Assembly: GCF_020921035.1 (NCBI RefSeq)
Contig: NC_063150.1
Location: forward strand, 36,069,826-36,133,825
Source of the DNA: Rhodamnia argentea
Lineage: Eukaryota; Streptophyta; Magnoliopsida; Myrtales; Myrtaceae
Length of the DNA stretch: 64,000 nt
Reading direction: 5' to 3'
The first letter of the stretch is position 1. The number at the start of each line of letters is the position of its first letter. The notes under the pieces are model-generated. The model searched no databases and was not told the origin of the DNA. It saw only the letters and a program-made list of their open reading frames with translations. The translations under genes were made by a program, and so were the position numbers. Shown one piece after another: positions 12,698 to 25,766 of this stretch.

Positions 12698-12706
12698 ATG
12701 CAATGA
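12698..12706 (+). promoter_or_regulatory. Two-codon upstream ORF overlapping the ABCI10 start codon
   Basis: ATG CAA TGA is read just before the gene. Its stop TGA (12704-12706) overlaps the main ATG (12703-12705) as ATGA. If the transcript starts upstream, ribosomes that read the minimal ORF would finish exactly on the main start, which favours either leaky scanning or re-initiation. Confidence 0.7.
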
Positions 12707-15024
12707 ATCTCCTCGCTCCTCTTCACTCTTCGCCCACTCATTCTTCCCTTGTCCGCTCAAATCCACTCTCCAGGTTCACACTTCTCTCTCTCTCTCTCAA
12801 TGCAAAAGGCACCCGCATCACATGGGTAAATTTCTCAGCTTGGCATTTCTTCAAACAAATCATGTGCTGCGGATTCTTTTGCTTTTAGTCAAGTGGGTGT
12901 CTGTCTCGCAAGTCATGTGTGTGTTTTTCTCCGTGTTCTTGAAGGGTCAATGCTTGTGACGACATCGCCATTGAAGCTCGGAACGTGAACTTCTCTATTC
13001 CGACGAGGCAGGGGGCGTCGGCGCCCATTCTCAAGGACTGCTCCATAAGCATTCCTTCGGGGCAACTCTGGATGCTTCTTGGTCCTAATGGTTGTGGAAA
13101 GTCAACTCTTTTGAAGGTGCTTTCACTCTTTTTTTGTCTAATTGTCTGATAGTGTTATTCTTCATGCACCTAATGGGTTTAATTGTTTGTTCAGATTCTT
13201 GCTGGTATTTTGACTCCAACTAAAGGGAAGGTGTATGTCAGACGGCCCAGAAGTTTTGTTCTCCAAAATCCTGACCATCAGGTTAGCTCTTTCATTCTCA
13301 ACACGTTTAAAAACTCGACAGGGTTCCGTTTGTAGCTTTATCCCGCTTTTAGTTCTGGGCTGTTGGACGCTTTTGATTGGGGAATCTTGTGTATATATGC
13401 TGGTTCTTGTAACTGTAGGGATGCTTTGTTCTTTCATATATATGGACATCGTAAGACCGGATGCCTAGCATTATTTTCTGGTTGTTGACAAGTGGACGCT
13501 GGCTAATGTATGAGAGAATTTCGGTTGGTTAGGGGTAATTCGAAGGTCGTGTTGAAGAGTTGTTTTGCATGATATCTGAGCAGGGGTGATTTGCGAATTT
13601 TGGTTGTAGACAGACTTATATGTTGGCATGGAAATGACATGAAAGTTCTGATGTGTATCTCAGGCTTAAAGGCTTGCCTCTGTAAACTATTGGCTTTGTG
13701 CACAAGTAAATGTTAAATTTGAAGTCAGAGTTGCCAACCATGTTGGTCAGTTTGTACTGAGTTTAGAGAGCACATATGTACTTCACTTCAATACTTATGT
13801 TACTAGTCGTAGTATTTTCTACCTGCCTGCTTTATATTAGTCATGATTGGCCGTCTGTGGTACTTCTGGATGAGATCTACTGGACCAAGCCAAAACCTCA
13901 AGGACCCTTAACTCTTGAAGTAAATTTTCCTTCTGAAGCTGGTAGAAATGTAGCAACTCCTTGCAGTAATTGTATGGCATGGCCTACATTCCTAGGGATG
14001 GAGCAGGTTGTGTTAAATTGGGTTCACTGCAAATTGTAAATGGTATCGATCTTGGCTAGCACCTGTTATATTGTGAACATACGTTGAGAATGCATGTGTT
14101 GCGTGCATATATGCATAGTAAGGAGGGATGAGGGTTTCATCTTAGGTTATCTTCGGGATCATCTGCTAGTCCAAAATATGCTCTGTCTGATGATACCAAT
14201 AACATATGAAATACTCTGATTACCAGTGTTTTGCATGTTTCAGGTTATAATGCCGACTGTGGAAGCAGATGTTGCATTTGGCCTTGGCAAGTCCAACCTT
14301 ACCCAAGAGGAAATAAGGTCCAAGGTGTTTCAAGCTTTGGATGCTGTGGGCATGTCTGACTACATGCAAGTAGGTGATAGACACTTTAAGTATATTCTGA
14401 TGTTTAAGTCATAGTAGAGTTTCATGATGCTCACCTTGCAGAGACCAATTCAAACCCTCAGTGGTGGTCAAAAACAGAGGATAGCCATTGCGGGGGCCTT
14501 GGCTGAAGCATGTAAAGTTCTGTTATTAGATGAGCTCACGACATTCTTAGATGAAATGGATCAGGTATTATCCCATAGGCTTGAGTAATTGCAAAATCGA
14601 ATTCTTTTTAACTAAGAAGTATGTTCTAAAATAGATCTTTTTTTCTTTTTGGTTTGGTTTAGGCTTGTTATTACATCGGGCCAAAAAGAAAAAAATTGTA
14701 TTCAGTTTTATGTGTTTGAATGGGATATGTGAACTTCTTAACAGTTTTTGTCTAAATTAACTTAATATTCAGATAGGTTTGAGCCTGAACCCTTTGCTTT
14801 CCTTATCTCACTAGATTGGTGTGATCAAAGCAGTAAAAAATTCTCTAGACAAATCGGAAGAAGTTACTGCATTATGGGTGACTCATCGGCTGGAGGAGCT
14901 AGAGTATGCAGATGGTGCCATTTATATGGAAGATGGGAAAGTTGTTTCTTATGGAGATCCGGTCAGAATTACAGATTTCATCAAAGCTAAGCAAGCAGCC
15001 TATATCAATGACATAAATTGTTGA
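12703..15024 (+). CDS. ABCI10: Plastid ABC transporter ATPase, ABCI10 type (ECF/CbiO-like)
   Basis: The exons are 12703-12773, 12945-13116, 13195-13281, 14244-14369, 14442-14564 and 14815-15024, all GT-AG, giving 262 aa. Exon 1 must end at CAG|gttcac (12773): reading on to the next GT puts the frame out and meets a stop. The N-terminal ~25 residues, rich in Ser/Leu with few acidic residues, look like a plastid transit peptide. The ABC ATPase has Walker [10 protein letters not shown] (70-78), a Q-loop in LQNPDHQ, signature LSGGQ (158-162), Walker B LLLDE (D182, E183) and switch His217. It closely matches Arabidopsis ABCI10 (At4g33460, NAP13, EMB2751), the ATPase of a plastid ECF-type importer thought to work with ABCI11/ABCI12. 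No membrane segment is present, as expected for a separate ATPase subunit. Confidence 0.94.
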
Positions 15025-15832
15025 CACTGCTGTTGTATGTTGATTGTTTGCATGATATCTAGAGAGGAAAGGCAACAAGAAGGATTAATGCCATCCCCTT
15101 TCTTAATGCGGGGATGTGTCTTGCTTATGTTCTAGAGTTTTATTATTATGGCCACCGTGATTGAGTTGAAAGTTTGTTTCCATGAGCAGTGCTCACAAAG
15201 CAACGAGCATAAATGCAAATTATATTTAGATCCGATACTATTTCTATGATTGATATCTATGTGCATGTACACGGTGTGTTGGAATTTCTACGACACCACT
15301 TGAGAGACTTGGGAGTTGATTGTTTCTGTTGGTATTTTACAGAAGAAAAATCCGACATGATATCCATGTTTGGTAAAAATCAGCTTCTCAGTTTTGGTTT
15401 TAAGTTGCAACTCACCCATTCATTGACCTTGCTTCCCTCCCACGCTTGGAGTGCAAATGGGTGGCCGTGGAAAGCATTCTACCATTGAACACAGATGCGA
15501 CTGACAGGTCCGTTTGAGCAAGTCTTATAAGATTGCCGATGCAATCCAATGATGCTCATTTCTATGGCAGAAAGAGGTCCTTTTGGTTTCTTCTTGCTGT
15601 GGCTTTGCCTTTGGCCAGGTTTTGCAAAGTTCCCAAGTAGTCACTAGTGTTCAAATAGGCATGGAAAGGTTATACCCTACCTTCGAGTCCATCAGGATGA
15701 TTCTCTCTCTCTAAACTATACAAGATAGCTGCGAGAACCAGCAGAACGTAAAGAAATTATGGAAGTAAAATCAATGAATATGAACTCTAAAACTAGCTTC
15801 TAGTTCTCAGTCCAGAAACTTGAAGGGTGCTT
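15025..15832. other. 3' flank of ABCI10 and intergenic DNA
   Basis: No recognisable gene. The first few hundred bases are probably 3' UTR. A CT run lies near 15,700. Confidence 0.5.
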
Positions 15833-16141
15833 ATGTTCCAATTACTATGCCCACAATTTCGACCCGATTCGCTCCTGGAGGTCAAACAAATTGTACTTCT
15901 CACACGGAATCATAGAACGGGTTTCTACGATATATCTTTTCGGGTGTTGCGGAAGGAAAAGTTCCCAGGAGAAAGCAAGAAGAAAGAGTTTCCATTCCAT
16001 GTGCGTGCCAAAATGCTTGACACTGATCAACAATGGACGCTTAACTACCACGGTTGGTTGCTTGGCCCCAACGACATGTTCCCCATACATCTCTTACGCA
16101 AAGGTCAATGGCCCGTATCTTTCCTAGCTGATGAACTTTGA
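15833..16141 (+). CDS. Unrecognised 102-residue open frame, possible exon or relic
   Basis: The frame starts MFQLLCPQF at the first ATG and ends FLADEL before TGA. Its composition is protein-like, with varied aromatic and charged residues, a basic patch ESKKKEFPF, and the segments QQWTLNYHGW and NDMFPIHLL. I cannot place it in a family. There is no obvious partner exon or promoter around it, so it may be an exon of an unseen gene, a relic or chance. Confidence in a real product is low. Confidence 0.25.
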   Translation: MFQLLCPQFRPDSLLEVKQIVLLTRNHRTGFYDISFRVLRKEKFPGESKKKEFPFHVRAKMLDTDQQWTLNYHGWLLGPNDMFPIHLLRKGQWPVSFLADEL

Positions 16142-18576
16142 CTCATTCTGCACTTTCGAGTTGGGCAAAACTGCACTAGACCTCTCAATTTGGTTCCCCC
16201 ACATCTTGTGTCATTTGATTAAACAGTGGACATTGCCGAATCTAATAACAACAATCCAAAAATATTTAATATACTCAAATTTCAAATATTTCGATTTGCA
16301 AAGTGTTTTGATTACACGTTGCACGGAAAATATGACGCACGGAAGAAAATTACAAACTTCTTAATAATCGCGGGGGGCCAATTCTTTCGGCGAAATCTTG
16401 TCGGAAAAAATTGAAGAGCATTTCGAAATTTAGACGGAAAATCGCCAGCTAATTCTTTTTTTTTTAATCGCCAGACAATTCAACTTTGGCAAAAAAGAAA
16501 GAAGAAAGTGTGCTTGAGAGCTTCAAAAAGAGTTGACCAACGTGGGTCAAACATGGAGGATCTGCAAACTGTAGGGGAGCCTCCATTTTCACTCAATCAA
16601 AAAGCTTCACTCTTCCTCTTCCCCCTTCTTTATTTTCTTTTGAATGGTCAACGCGCCAAGTTGTTTGGACTCTCTTCTCTCTCTCTCTCTCTCTCTCCCC
16701 CCACAAGGTCGTCTGTTTTAATACATCGCAGGCTCGACGAATCGGAAAGGGAAAAGCTCTAGTTTTTTGCAGTCTCTTTTCTTCGGATTCTGCGGAATTC
16801 GTTTAGCTCGAGGAAGACACCGCGATTTCCAGCTCGTCTTCAACCCCGATCTTCCATTCGGGAGAGCGCAATCTGTCTCATTGACGGGGACAATTACGAA
16901 TCGGAAGGTTTTGTTCGGTTTTTTTTTTTCGCGTTCTTCGTTTTTGTGTTTTCTTCGGGCAATAGGGTTGATCAGTGGGCAATGAGTTTGCTTTCTCTGT
17001 CTGTCTCTCCCTCTGTCGTGATTATTTGCTTCGTTAATCTATGAGGTTAATCACCTGCTCCGACTACTTCCCCGACTATTAAGTACGCGAGTTGCTGGCG
17101 CTTTTTTTTTTTTTTTTTTTTGGGGGGGGTTGGTGAGTTGATGAAGTCGGCAATTTTGATTTAACTTGTTAATTTGGAAGGATTTGCATAAGCTGCGGGA
17201 TTTGCTCTTTTTGTATCGGTAGCTGATTTTCATGTTGTGGCTCATATTAGTAGTATGGTCAGTTCAATCTTCTTGGGTTAGAGGAACCTCGATCATGCTC
17301 GGAAGCACTTCTTCAATTATAGATTGATGAAAGTTAGTAATTGGAACGATATTGGGATGTCTTATGTTCTGAATTCCAGTTAAAACTATCTTATTGTGAG
17401 AGAATGGCACTAGTGATTTCGGTTCGAATGTTTTTTTGTGCAAAAATTAGTCACTTCATGAGTAATTTTTGAATGCTGTAGACACCTTATGACTTGAACC
17501 TTCATCTTTTGGTGCTCCAGCAGATTCTTTGATCATACATGTGAGAGGGAATCATCAGAGGATATTGGTGCCAAAAAGGGGTTTTGCGCTGCAAATTCCC
17601 TGACTCCAACAGAGATCTAGGTTAGGACAGTTCCGGTGAGACTTGGTGACGGGTGCGCTATCGGTACTGCAATACCTGAACTTCCACGTCACATTATTTG
17701 CTTTTCTTATTTACAATACCTTTATTGAGCCACAGTTTACAGTTGATACTTGACTTTTAAGAATTTAGTTCTTCAGACATTGATAGAAGAAGGCACTTGG
17801 TTTTACTTGTAAGAAGAGGTGACCACTCGAAGTCACTGCTGTTGTGGTCATTTATCAGCTTATTGTTTCTTGTCCTTGTCTGTTCTCCTTTTGATTTGTT
17901 CCTTGATTGTGTAAATTAGAGTGTATCCTTTCATGTTTTCCTTTTTTCGCGCTCATGCCTGAAACACTAAGGTGTATTAGTTTGTGGTTATGCTTCCAGA
18001 CCGTTGGTGGTGTGTAAGTGAAAATGAGCAATTAGCCAACTTGAGTGATGCAACTGCAGTGCGTAATGTGCACTGTGGAAGGAGAAAAACACCACAAATG
18101 AAGAAAAACAGAATCAGGTGAAACCCATGAACCAAATTGGATGTGAACAGGTTTAATTGGTCAGTAGCATCCTTTTCTCAATGTCGGTTCCCGCTTTCAG
18201 AATTTATAATTCCCTACCCAAAAGATTTGGTTCGATGTGGTTCACAATGTAGAGTTGGATTGAACCAGACAATCCACACCCCCAGGTGTGACCCCATGCC
18301 TCAAACTTATTTTTCACCTTTAGGTTCTCCAGTTTTTGGCCTCTATCCACCTGGGGTTCCTAACCATCTTGGAACTTATTTAATTATGCGGGAGTCATAG
18401 GCTTCCCTGCTCCTTCCTAATCTGATTTCTCCCATCGCGTTGAAGTGTCAATGTATTGCGACTGTAATGTGTATCTTACCTTTTCCTTCCTCTCTTCTAA
18501 GTTTTATCTTCCTGGCTATTACTCCTTATTATGCATCGACACCCTGTATGTTGTTTACTGCAGATTATCACATACA
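16142..18576 (+). promoter_or_regulatory. Promoter and untranslated leader region of GONST1
   Basis: A CT microsatellite at about 16,677-16,697 is followed by ttttaatac and a C/T-rich stretch, as at the MAPKKK3 leader, so transcription may start near 16,730. The coding ATG at 18577 lies 13 bases after an acceptor (cag at 18561-18563). At least one leader intron is therefore likely. Its donor is not certain; a candidate is aag|gttttg near 16,908. A T/G homopolymer pair sits at 17,103-17,130. No coding exon is recognisable before 18577. Confidence 0.5.
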
Positions 18577-21500
18577 ATGAAACCTTTGGAAAATGGAGAA
18601 TCTGATTTGGAAGGTGGAAGGTTTGGAAAAGACAGAGAAAGGGCGACGAGAACTGGAAGGACATTTAAAGTGCACAACCAGGCCTTGTTATCTGGGCTTG
18701 CATATTGCATATCATCCTGCAGCATGATCCTGGTCAACAAGTTTGTACTTTCCAGCTATGATTTCAATGCAGGCATATCCTTGATGCTATACCAGGTGGT
18801 TTTCTTGCTGTATTAGTTTTGTTTACAATACTGTCCCATGTTAGGATATGTGCTGAATAGCTAATGGCTTTATATTATTTCTGACGTAGCACATGACTCT
18901 CTTTGGATTGCAGAATCTTATCTCAGTTATCATTGTGTCTACATTGAGCATTTTCGGTGTGATATCAACAGAACCGCTGACGGTCAAATTGATTAAGGTC
19001 TGGTTGCCTGTGAACGTCATATTTGTTGGAATGCTCATTACAAGCATGTTTAGGTATGTTGATTTTTTTTTCCAGGAAATTATAATCTTTCACTGCTTGG
19101 CATTGGCCTACTTTTTGATGTTCTTGTCTTTTCTGAATTTGGAAGTCTCCTCGCATGCATATATTTCGTAGTCATTCAACCGGTTAAGATTACATTTCTT
19201 GCCTAGAATTAATTGGATACAGCTTTGTAGGAAGTTGGAATAATCTTCTGCATACCTGTGGAAGCATAGCAAATTGGTTGTGGTCTGTCTGTTTTTACTG
19301 TTCTACAGGCAGGGCCAAATTAAATTGCTGTTCATGGTTGAAATTTTCCTTTCACCATCTTTGTCTCTGATGTTTTCCATCACCATCCTTATCAAGAGGT
19401 GTAATAATTAGTTAAATCTCCAATGTCTACATCTCTTATGACGTTTTTCAATGTAATAAACTTGAAAGTGCGAAATTACTTAATCCGATGCCCATATGAG
19501 CTTTTCAATAGTCTCTACTCAGTATTCTATTCTCTGGGTTAAACGCTGCTATCAGTATTCTCTAGATGTACCTTGTGTCCACCTCGTGTGGTCCACCACC
19601 TAATCTTTGATAAAAATATGTCAATATACATTAAACTTGTTTGTAATTTGAAAAAGATTGGCGTTATATTTCATTTCAAGGCACGGAACAGATGTCCTTC
19701 TTGGGGCTTGACGAATTTATGTATTTTTCTCGTGAGTGTCCCTTTTATTTCCTGTCTTTCGCCCCCAAATTGCTGTCACATGGTTGTGATTCAAAACCAT
19801 CTTTTTACTGCCAAATGTCTTCATTAACTTTCCCTCTCTATGACCACAAAATTTCATCCATAAGATTCTATCAATTTTTTTCAATGAGTCAATTAAATTG
19901 ACTTATCTTTGTTGTTTCTGCAGCTTGAAGTACATTAATGTTGCCATGGTTACTGTCCTGAAGAATGTTACGAATGTGATTACAGCTATTGGGGAGATGT
20001 ACCTTTTTAATAAGCATCACGATAATAGAGTTTGGGCTGCCTTGTTCTTGATGGTATGTTTCTGACTTTTCATTTCATTGCATGAGGACCAAGATCTGGA
20101 TTGACAATTTCCAGTTAAATAGAAAGTTTATAGTTGCATAACAAATGTATAGAAGCTAAAAATTGGTTCACCTGATGGAAGCATTGACCCATGTTGCCGA
20201 GTTGTTGTTTACAAATGTAGCAAGCATTATTCTGGTGTATTGAATCTTCTGTTAAGTCCATGGGAGAATGTGGATGTCCATGCATCTTCTATTGGCAAAC
20301 TGATCTGTGAGGCGCTTAATTATTAATTGCATTGTTATGGCTGCATACCCTTACTGCTGGTTCTTCTGCACTTTAAATTTCCATCGGTAGTCTTTGCAGA
20401 AAGGTTAGCTCTCCTGCATGATTATGCTTCATTTTCCTCTTTCTGATGGATTACTACTTTAGGAATTTTCTTGAATTCGGAAATGAATGACTACTGAAAG
20501 TTTTGATTGATTTGGTAGATCATTTCAGCAATTTCTGGGGGGATTACCGATTTATCTTTCCATGCAATTGGCTATGCATGGCAGATTGCTAATTGTTTCT
20601 TAACAGCGTCATATTCGGTGAGTATGCTCAAGGTTCCTTATTGTCATGTGGAAGTTTCAATTACCTATTTTTAGAAGTTAGACATAGAGTGTAGAATTTC
20701 CATTGATAATATAATGAGAACTATTGAGACTCAGATAAACTTTGCAAGTTTCAAATGCAATCTGCAAATGTACTTCTCCCCAGTTATTCCAAATCAGAAC
20801 TGCTATGGGTGTCCCTTCTAGTACTCTTAAAGATTTGCCAAATACTTACACAAACTGCTTAAGCAACCCTCCCAAACAGGTGGGCCGTCTCTAGATGAAC
20901 AGATGAAATTGCATATTTTGCACATAAATTAGCCAGATGATAATTTGGTCTTAAGTTGGCTGCAAGTGCAATGAAGTGTGCATACTGCCACTTTTCTATT
21001 ATTGTTCCCAGTGGTTGTTAAAACTACACAAGCTTATCCTGAATGGGTTATGGGATCTGTCATCCTTTTCCCTCACCAAGCTCTTCTACTCATTTAAGTT
21101 GCCAATTGAAATTGAACTGGTGTGCATCCATTTATCTATGAACTTGTTTTTTCTAATGCAGCTAACCCTACGTAGAGTCATGGATACGGCAAAGCAAGTC
21201 ACAAAATCTGGAAATTTGAATGAGTTCTCTATGGTCCTTCTAAACAATACCCTCTCTTTGCCCCTTGGAGTTATTCTTATATGTGTTTTCAATGAGGTGG
21301 ACTACCTGATTAAAACGTGAGTTTTCTCTTTCTTCATTTCATGATTATTTATTTGCCCCATGATCTTGTTAAAATTATTATACATTGTTTTATATATTGT
21401 TGATATGTTTGTTAAATCTTCTGCTGATTGGTGACGGACTTTAAGCTTATACCTTGGTTCTCCTTTAGTTTATTTGGCGCCTTCAACCTGTTGGCAATTT

Positions 21501-24383
21501 ATTTATCCTTGACCATTAGCTGGAATCTCATGTGGCCATGAGTTGTTTTTTTTTTTTTGTCCTAATTTTTCTCTTTGACGGCTGAATATGTTCTTTTGAC
21601 AATGTGTAATGTTGACATTCATATTAACCCAGTGAATTCCTGTCACTTGTGATTGTAAGTAAGATGAGGATGTCTTGTCTAACTAGGAAGTATGGACACT
21701 CTCCGGGGGCCTCCGCGTTGGTGTCGGATGTGTGTAAGACACCGGCACACGTCCGACATGCGACCAGCATATAGTCAACAGGTGTCGGACATCCGACAAG
21801 TGGCTAACGTTTCGGGCACGTTAGTGACATGCGAGTTCAGCATCCCGACATGCCATTCCGAGACGACGGAGTCAATTTTAAACATTTTCAATAACTTAGG
21901 GGTCAAAATGTAAATCTATCATAAATATATATACTTAAATTATATGCCCAGTCACTCCAAAATTAATATATCTAGTTAGCCCCAAAAAAATCTAATTGTG
22001 ACTCCCTAACATAAAAAGGGAAGGAGAAGAAGAATTAAGAAAAAATGTGGATTTTTTTTTTCAACTTATTGTTAAATGTTAAATTTAATGGTGGAGTGTT
22101 AATTGCTTTTTTTTTTTTGCCCCCTCCAAGTTTTATGGATTATTGGAATGACACGTACTTGAATTTGTCAATTCGAAACAATGAACGATATTAACAAATG
22201 GTTGATTAATGTTTTTGGTTTAAATTCATTCTAAGCTCTTTTTTGTTAATGGATTTGAATCAAATTAATTTGATTGAAATAATCATAAAAGTGATAATTT
22301 ATCATGTATATATAAACATTTTTATAGAACGTGTCCCAACGTTCTCTAGTTTTTGAGAAATGACGTGACATGTCACGTCGCTTGTCGCGTGTCGGTGTTG
22401 GTGCTACTTTGCTGTCTAATATGAAGAAACAATGTTTTCATGATCTTGCTGTTTGTATTGATTACAACATGTTATTAAGCTTCTAATTCTTTTCTTGTCA
22501 AGAATACGTGCTTGCGTGATAGGTGCAATATGTAGTTTTAAAACGGATATAGTTAAGCTTACGATATTTTCTCTGTATATTTGTAATTGCAGGCCTCTTT
22601 TAAGGTTACCAACCTTTTGGTTGGTGATGACATTTAGTGGGATTCTTGGGTTGGCTATAAGCTTTACTTCTATGTGGTTTCTTCATCAAACTGGGGCCAC
22701 CACGTACAGGTTTGAACATCAAGTTTGCTCTGTCTGATATCAATACAATATTCAATCTTAGAGTTTTTTGGACAGTGATTACTGCTTGTTGTGGTTTACT
22801 AAAGAAATCCTGTTTTTGGCCAATAAATAGACTTTAAAAAGCTAGTGGTCGACCTTAAAGAAAAAAAAACAGCTAGTGGTCAAACTGTGGTTTTTTGACC
22901 ACAGGACTGTGGGTGTGACTTCCTGTTAGTTGAGCCCTAATTGCGCCCCGAAGGGTGACTAAGAAAATTTCTACTCCATGGCTTTGGGAAGAAATTAAAA
23001 AAGAAGATGAACCCTAAGTACATGTTGACTATAGGAATTTTTGCTCTTATGTTAACATTTTTAATTATTTTTTCGAAGTCATTTTTAGTTTAAAACCCGA
23101 GTCCTAGTTGGCAAATTTTACAGCTAAAGAGTATCTTGCAACTCAAGTCTGTGTGAATTCTCATGTCAGTAAAAGTCTGCTGCTTCTTGCATCTTTTGTT
23201 TCACGTGTACTTCTATCAGGTTTAGTTCTTCTTGGAACATTATACTATGTGGAACATTATACTAGTGTCACTTGGCTTGTATGTTGTGTTTCTAATTAAA
23301 TGCCCTTACTATCTTGTGGGCTTGGAAGCTGAACAAAACAATATTTCCAAATATATTGATCTGAATTTAATTCTCTGGATGCTTACATCTTGTTGCATGT
23401 AATTATGTTAGGTTGATGTTGGAGATATTTTGCTCTCTTACACTTTTAGTTATGCTTGATATTTATAGGTTAAATTTTTTTGCCAACTTGAACGTACCTT
23501 CTATACTTGATGATTATCTAAAATCATTTACAGTGCCAAAATATCATAAGTTCTTTTGTCGATTTCAGGTTTTTCTTCTTAAAAGGTTGTGTATTTCCCA
23601 AGTTGCATGATCAAATAATATCAAACACTAACACCTATAACTAAGTTTGGAATACTTGGATGATGGCCTAAGTTTCTATTTTTCATTGAGTTGTGCAGTC
23701 CTCATTGCTGTTTAGCACCAAAAAATGATTTGGTTTTAGCAATTTATACAGAGGCAAGCTTTGGTGCATTTTTATGTACATGGAATAAAAGAGAGGGAAG
23801 ATGTAGGATTTGTGAATTACCAACATCATACTTTTGTTACTGGCCAACTATTTAACTGAAGATTTGCGAAGTCTAATAGGAAATGGTCCTATCTTTTATT
23901 TGCTTTTTCTCTACTCAAACGATCCCCCTCTCTCCCTTCTTGATCGTAATTATCAAAAGATCCGAAACCTAAAAATTGTCCTTCTTGGTCTTGACCCATG
24001 AAAGAGTTGAATATGTGAGTAGAAGATAGTTAATTTTTTGCAATATGACTTTCGAAGGGGCATATTAATGTGATAAGATGGACTTCAAGGTAAAACGGAT
24101 TTTGTTCATGTAAACGATATGTGGATGATCTCTCATACCAGATGCCATATGCAGCCTTGTAGGTTCATTGAATAAGATCCCATTGTCTATTGCTGGCATC
24201 TTCCTATTCAAAGTACCGACTAGTTTGGAAAACTCTGCAAGCATCCTCTTTGGTAAATTTTCTTCCTCTAGTTTTCACTATACCAGGCACAGCCTCAGAA
24301 TAGCATGTCACGTGGTATTATGACTCGCAGGTCTTTTGGCTGGAGTAATTTTTGCCAGAGCCAAAATTCGAGAGAGATCATAA
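18577..24383 (+). CDS. GONST1: Golgi GDP-mannose/GDP-sugar transporter GONST1
   Basis: The coding exons are 18577-18795, 18914-19053, 19924-20053, 20519-20617, 21162-21316, 22593-22709, 24155-24252 and 24331-24383, all GT-AG and in phase, giving 336 aa against 333 recalled for Arabidopsis GONST1 (At2g13650). Long identical blocks are visible, such as LLSGLAYCISSCSM, ITSMFSLKYINVAMVTVLKN and SFTSMWFLHQTGATTY. The protein is a multi-pass NST/DMT membrane protein. The GDP-sugar binding motif appears as GSLNK (290-294), the GONST1 variant of GALNK. The family carries GDP-mannose into the Golgi in exchange for GMP, and GONST1 supplies glycosylation of GIPC sphingolipids. It looks intact. Introns 5 and 6 exceed 1.2 kb; intron 5 holds a TIR element. 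Confidence 0.96.
21676..22419. mobile_element. Non-autonomous TIR element (copy A) in GONST1 intron 5
   Basis: The element runs 21683-22412, between direct repeats tgtctaa at 21676-21682 and 22413-22419. The left end is ctaggaagtatggacac. The reverse complement of the right end is gcaaagtagcaccaacac, an imperfect terminal inverted repeat. The inside is AT-rich and non-coding, flanked by GC-richer ends with many cgaca/tgtcg motifs. Copy B (41,469-41,943) shares internal blocks such as gagttcagcatcc and attttcaataa. A target duplication of 7-8 bp points to a hAT-like or Mutator-like non-autonomous element; superfamily not settled. Confidence 0.7.
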
Positions 24384-25766
24384 TTCCAAGTTGTTAATCA
24401 AGCATTTGTTGCGTGGCTATTCTACGTTTTGCGCACATCCAAGATCATCATCACGGCTTTACATTTTGGTGAGAGGGAAATCAACGACGCTGCACTGCTC
24501 ATCAGCTCGATATCTTCCTGTGCTGGGGCTTTGTGCTCTACTTCTCTTTGATTGAAAGAGGAGTTTTGTGGGCTTGGTCAGTCGGGATCTTCTCTGTTGT
24601 ATTCTGAAAGAGGTTACTCACTAATTGTAACATAGATCTCTATTGTGTTGCTTGGGAATGACTTTCATCTTGGCTGTATTGATGAAAGAGAGTGACTTGG
24701 CTAGCAATAGCTCTGTAGCGCGAAGCAGACTCCGCTTTGTACATCTTTGGAACAATTCTTTCTGCTGTTTAGTGGAACTTATTTGTAGAAACCGCTCAAC
24801 AGAGAGAAATGGAAGTATGACATGATTGATATTAATTTCTTTAGCTTGTTCTGCAGATTTAATGTCTTGTGTCGATAATTATGGATGCCATGACATTTAC
24901 AGCGAGCATTATGATTGGAGGTGTAGTGTATTTTGTATGCAAACTAGAAGGCCCGAACAAACTGCTGGTTCCATTAGAGTTCATACGGCAAATGATCACC
25001 TGAAATTTTGATCCTTAGTCCTGTTGTACTCCCAACGCAAACGAAGCTTTGATGTTTGTTGTTTGGGCAATCTACTACATCTGCAGATTACCATATGCCT
25101 ACTTACAAGAGTATGAAGGCTGAGGCCAACTGGCCATCAGCTCAGCTTAGGATGAAAATATTATGCAGACGGTAGTTTTGGCTTGGTCTTATCAGTTTGT
25201 GGTAGTAGAAGAAGCAGTGATGCTCTCTGGTCACCGGTTATTTGTTAAGGTTAGCAGTTATTGGTTGAAGCGTGCGGATGCGGAAGTTTAGCTGCCCGTA
25301 ATCCTTAAATCTCTTAATCGTGGGTAGGTACTGAAGCTTGATTTTTCACTCCTTCAGTGCCAACATTGGCAGAACAGACATTGCAATGGCATAGTGATTC
25401 ATCATAAACTGATTTATGCCAACCGAACTGCTTGAACAGAAGCTAATTCCTGATGAGCTGATGCAGCAACTCTGCAAGATTGAGATACACTGGCATCGCA
25501 ATCAGTTTCTCATGATGAACCCAACATTACACTTAGCTGAAAAATCGTACAAAGCATGTACATACGCACTTCTCCGACACCTTTACTGTTACTCGAGAAA
25601 ATAAAACACAATATCTTGTTATACCTCTGGGTCTGACATATGCTATATAAACGTCAAGTGAATTTGATGGCTAATGCATTCATAAGTTCTACTTATGCTC
25701 TTGCTCATGCCATATCAAGTCACTAACCACTGAAAATTGAAGTTCCACAGACGGCCACTTCTTAGA
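24384..25766. other. Convergent intergenic region, GONST1 to DA1-like gene
   Basis: This holds the 3' ends of two genes facing each other. No further gene or repeat is recognised. The exact UTR limits are not visible. Confidence 0.5.

Noticed and set aside
12774-12825. Extension of ABCI10 exon 1 to the later GT (12,826)
   Set aside because: It gives phase 0 while exon 2 needs two bases, and the resulting frame meets a stop. The donor at 12,774 fits exactly.
18137-18400. 87-residue frame before GONST1
   Set aside because: It lies in the probable leader intron, and the transporter clearly starts at 18,577.
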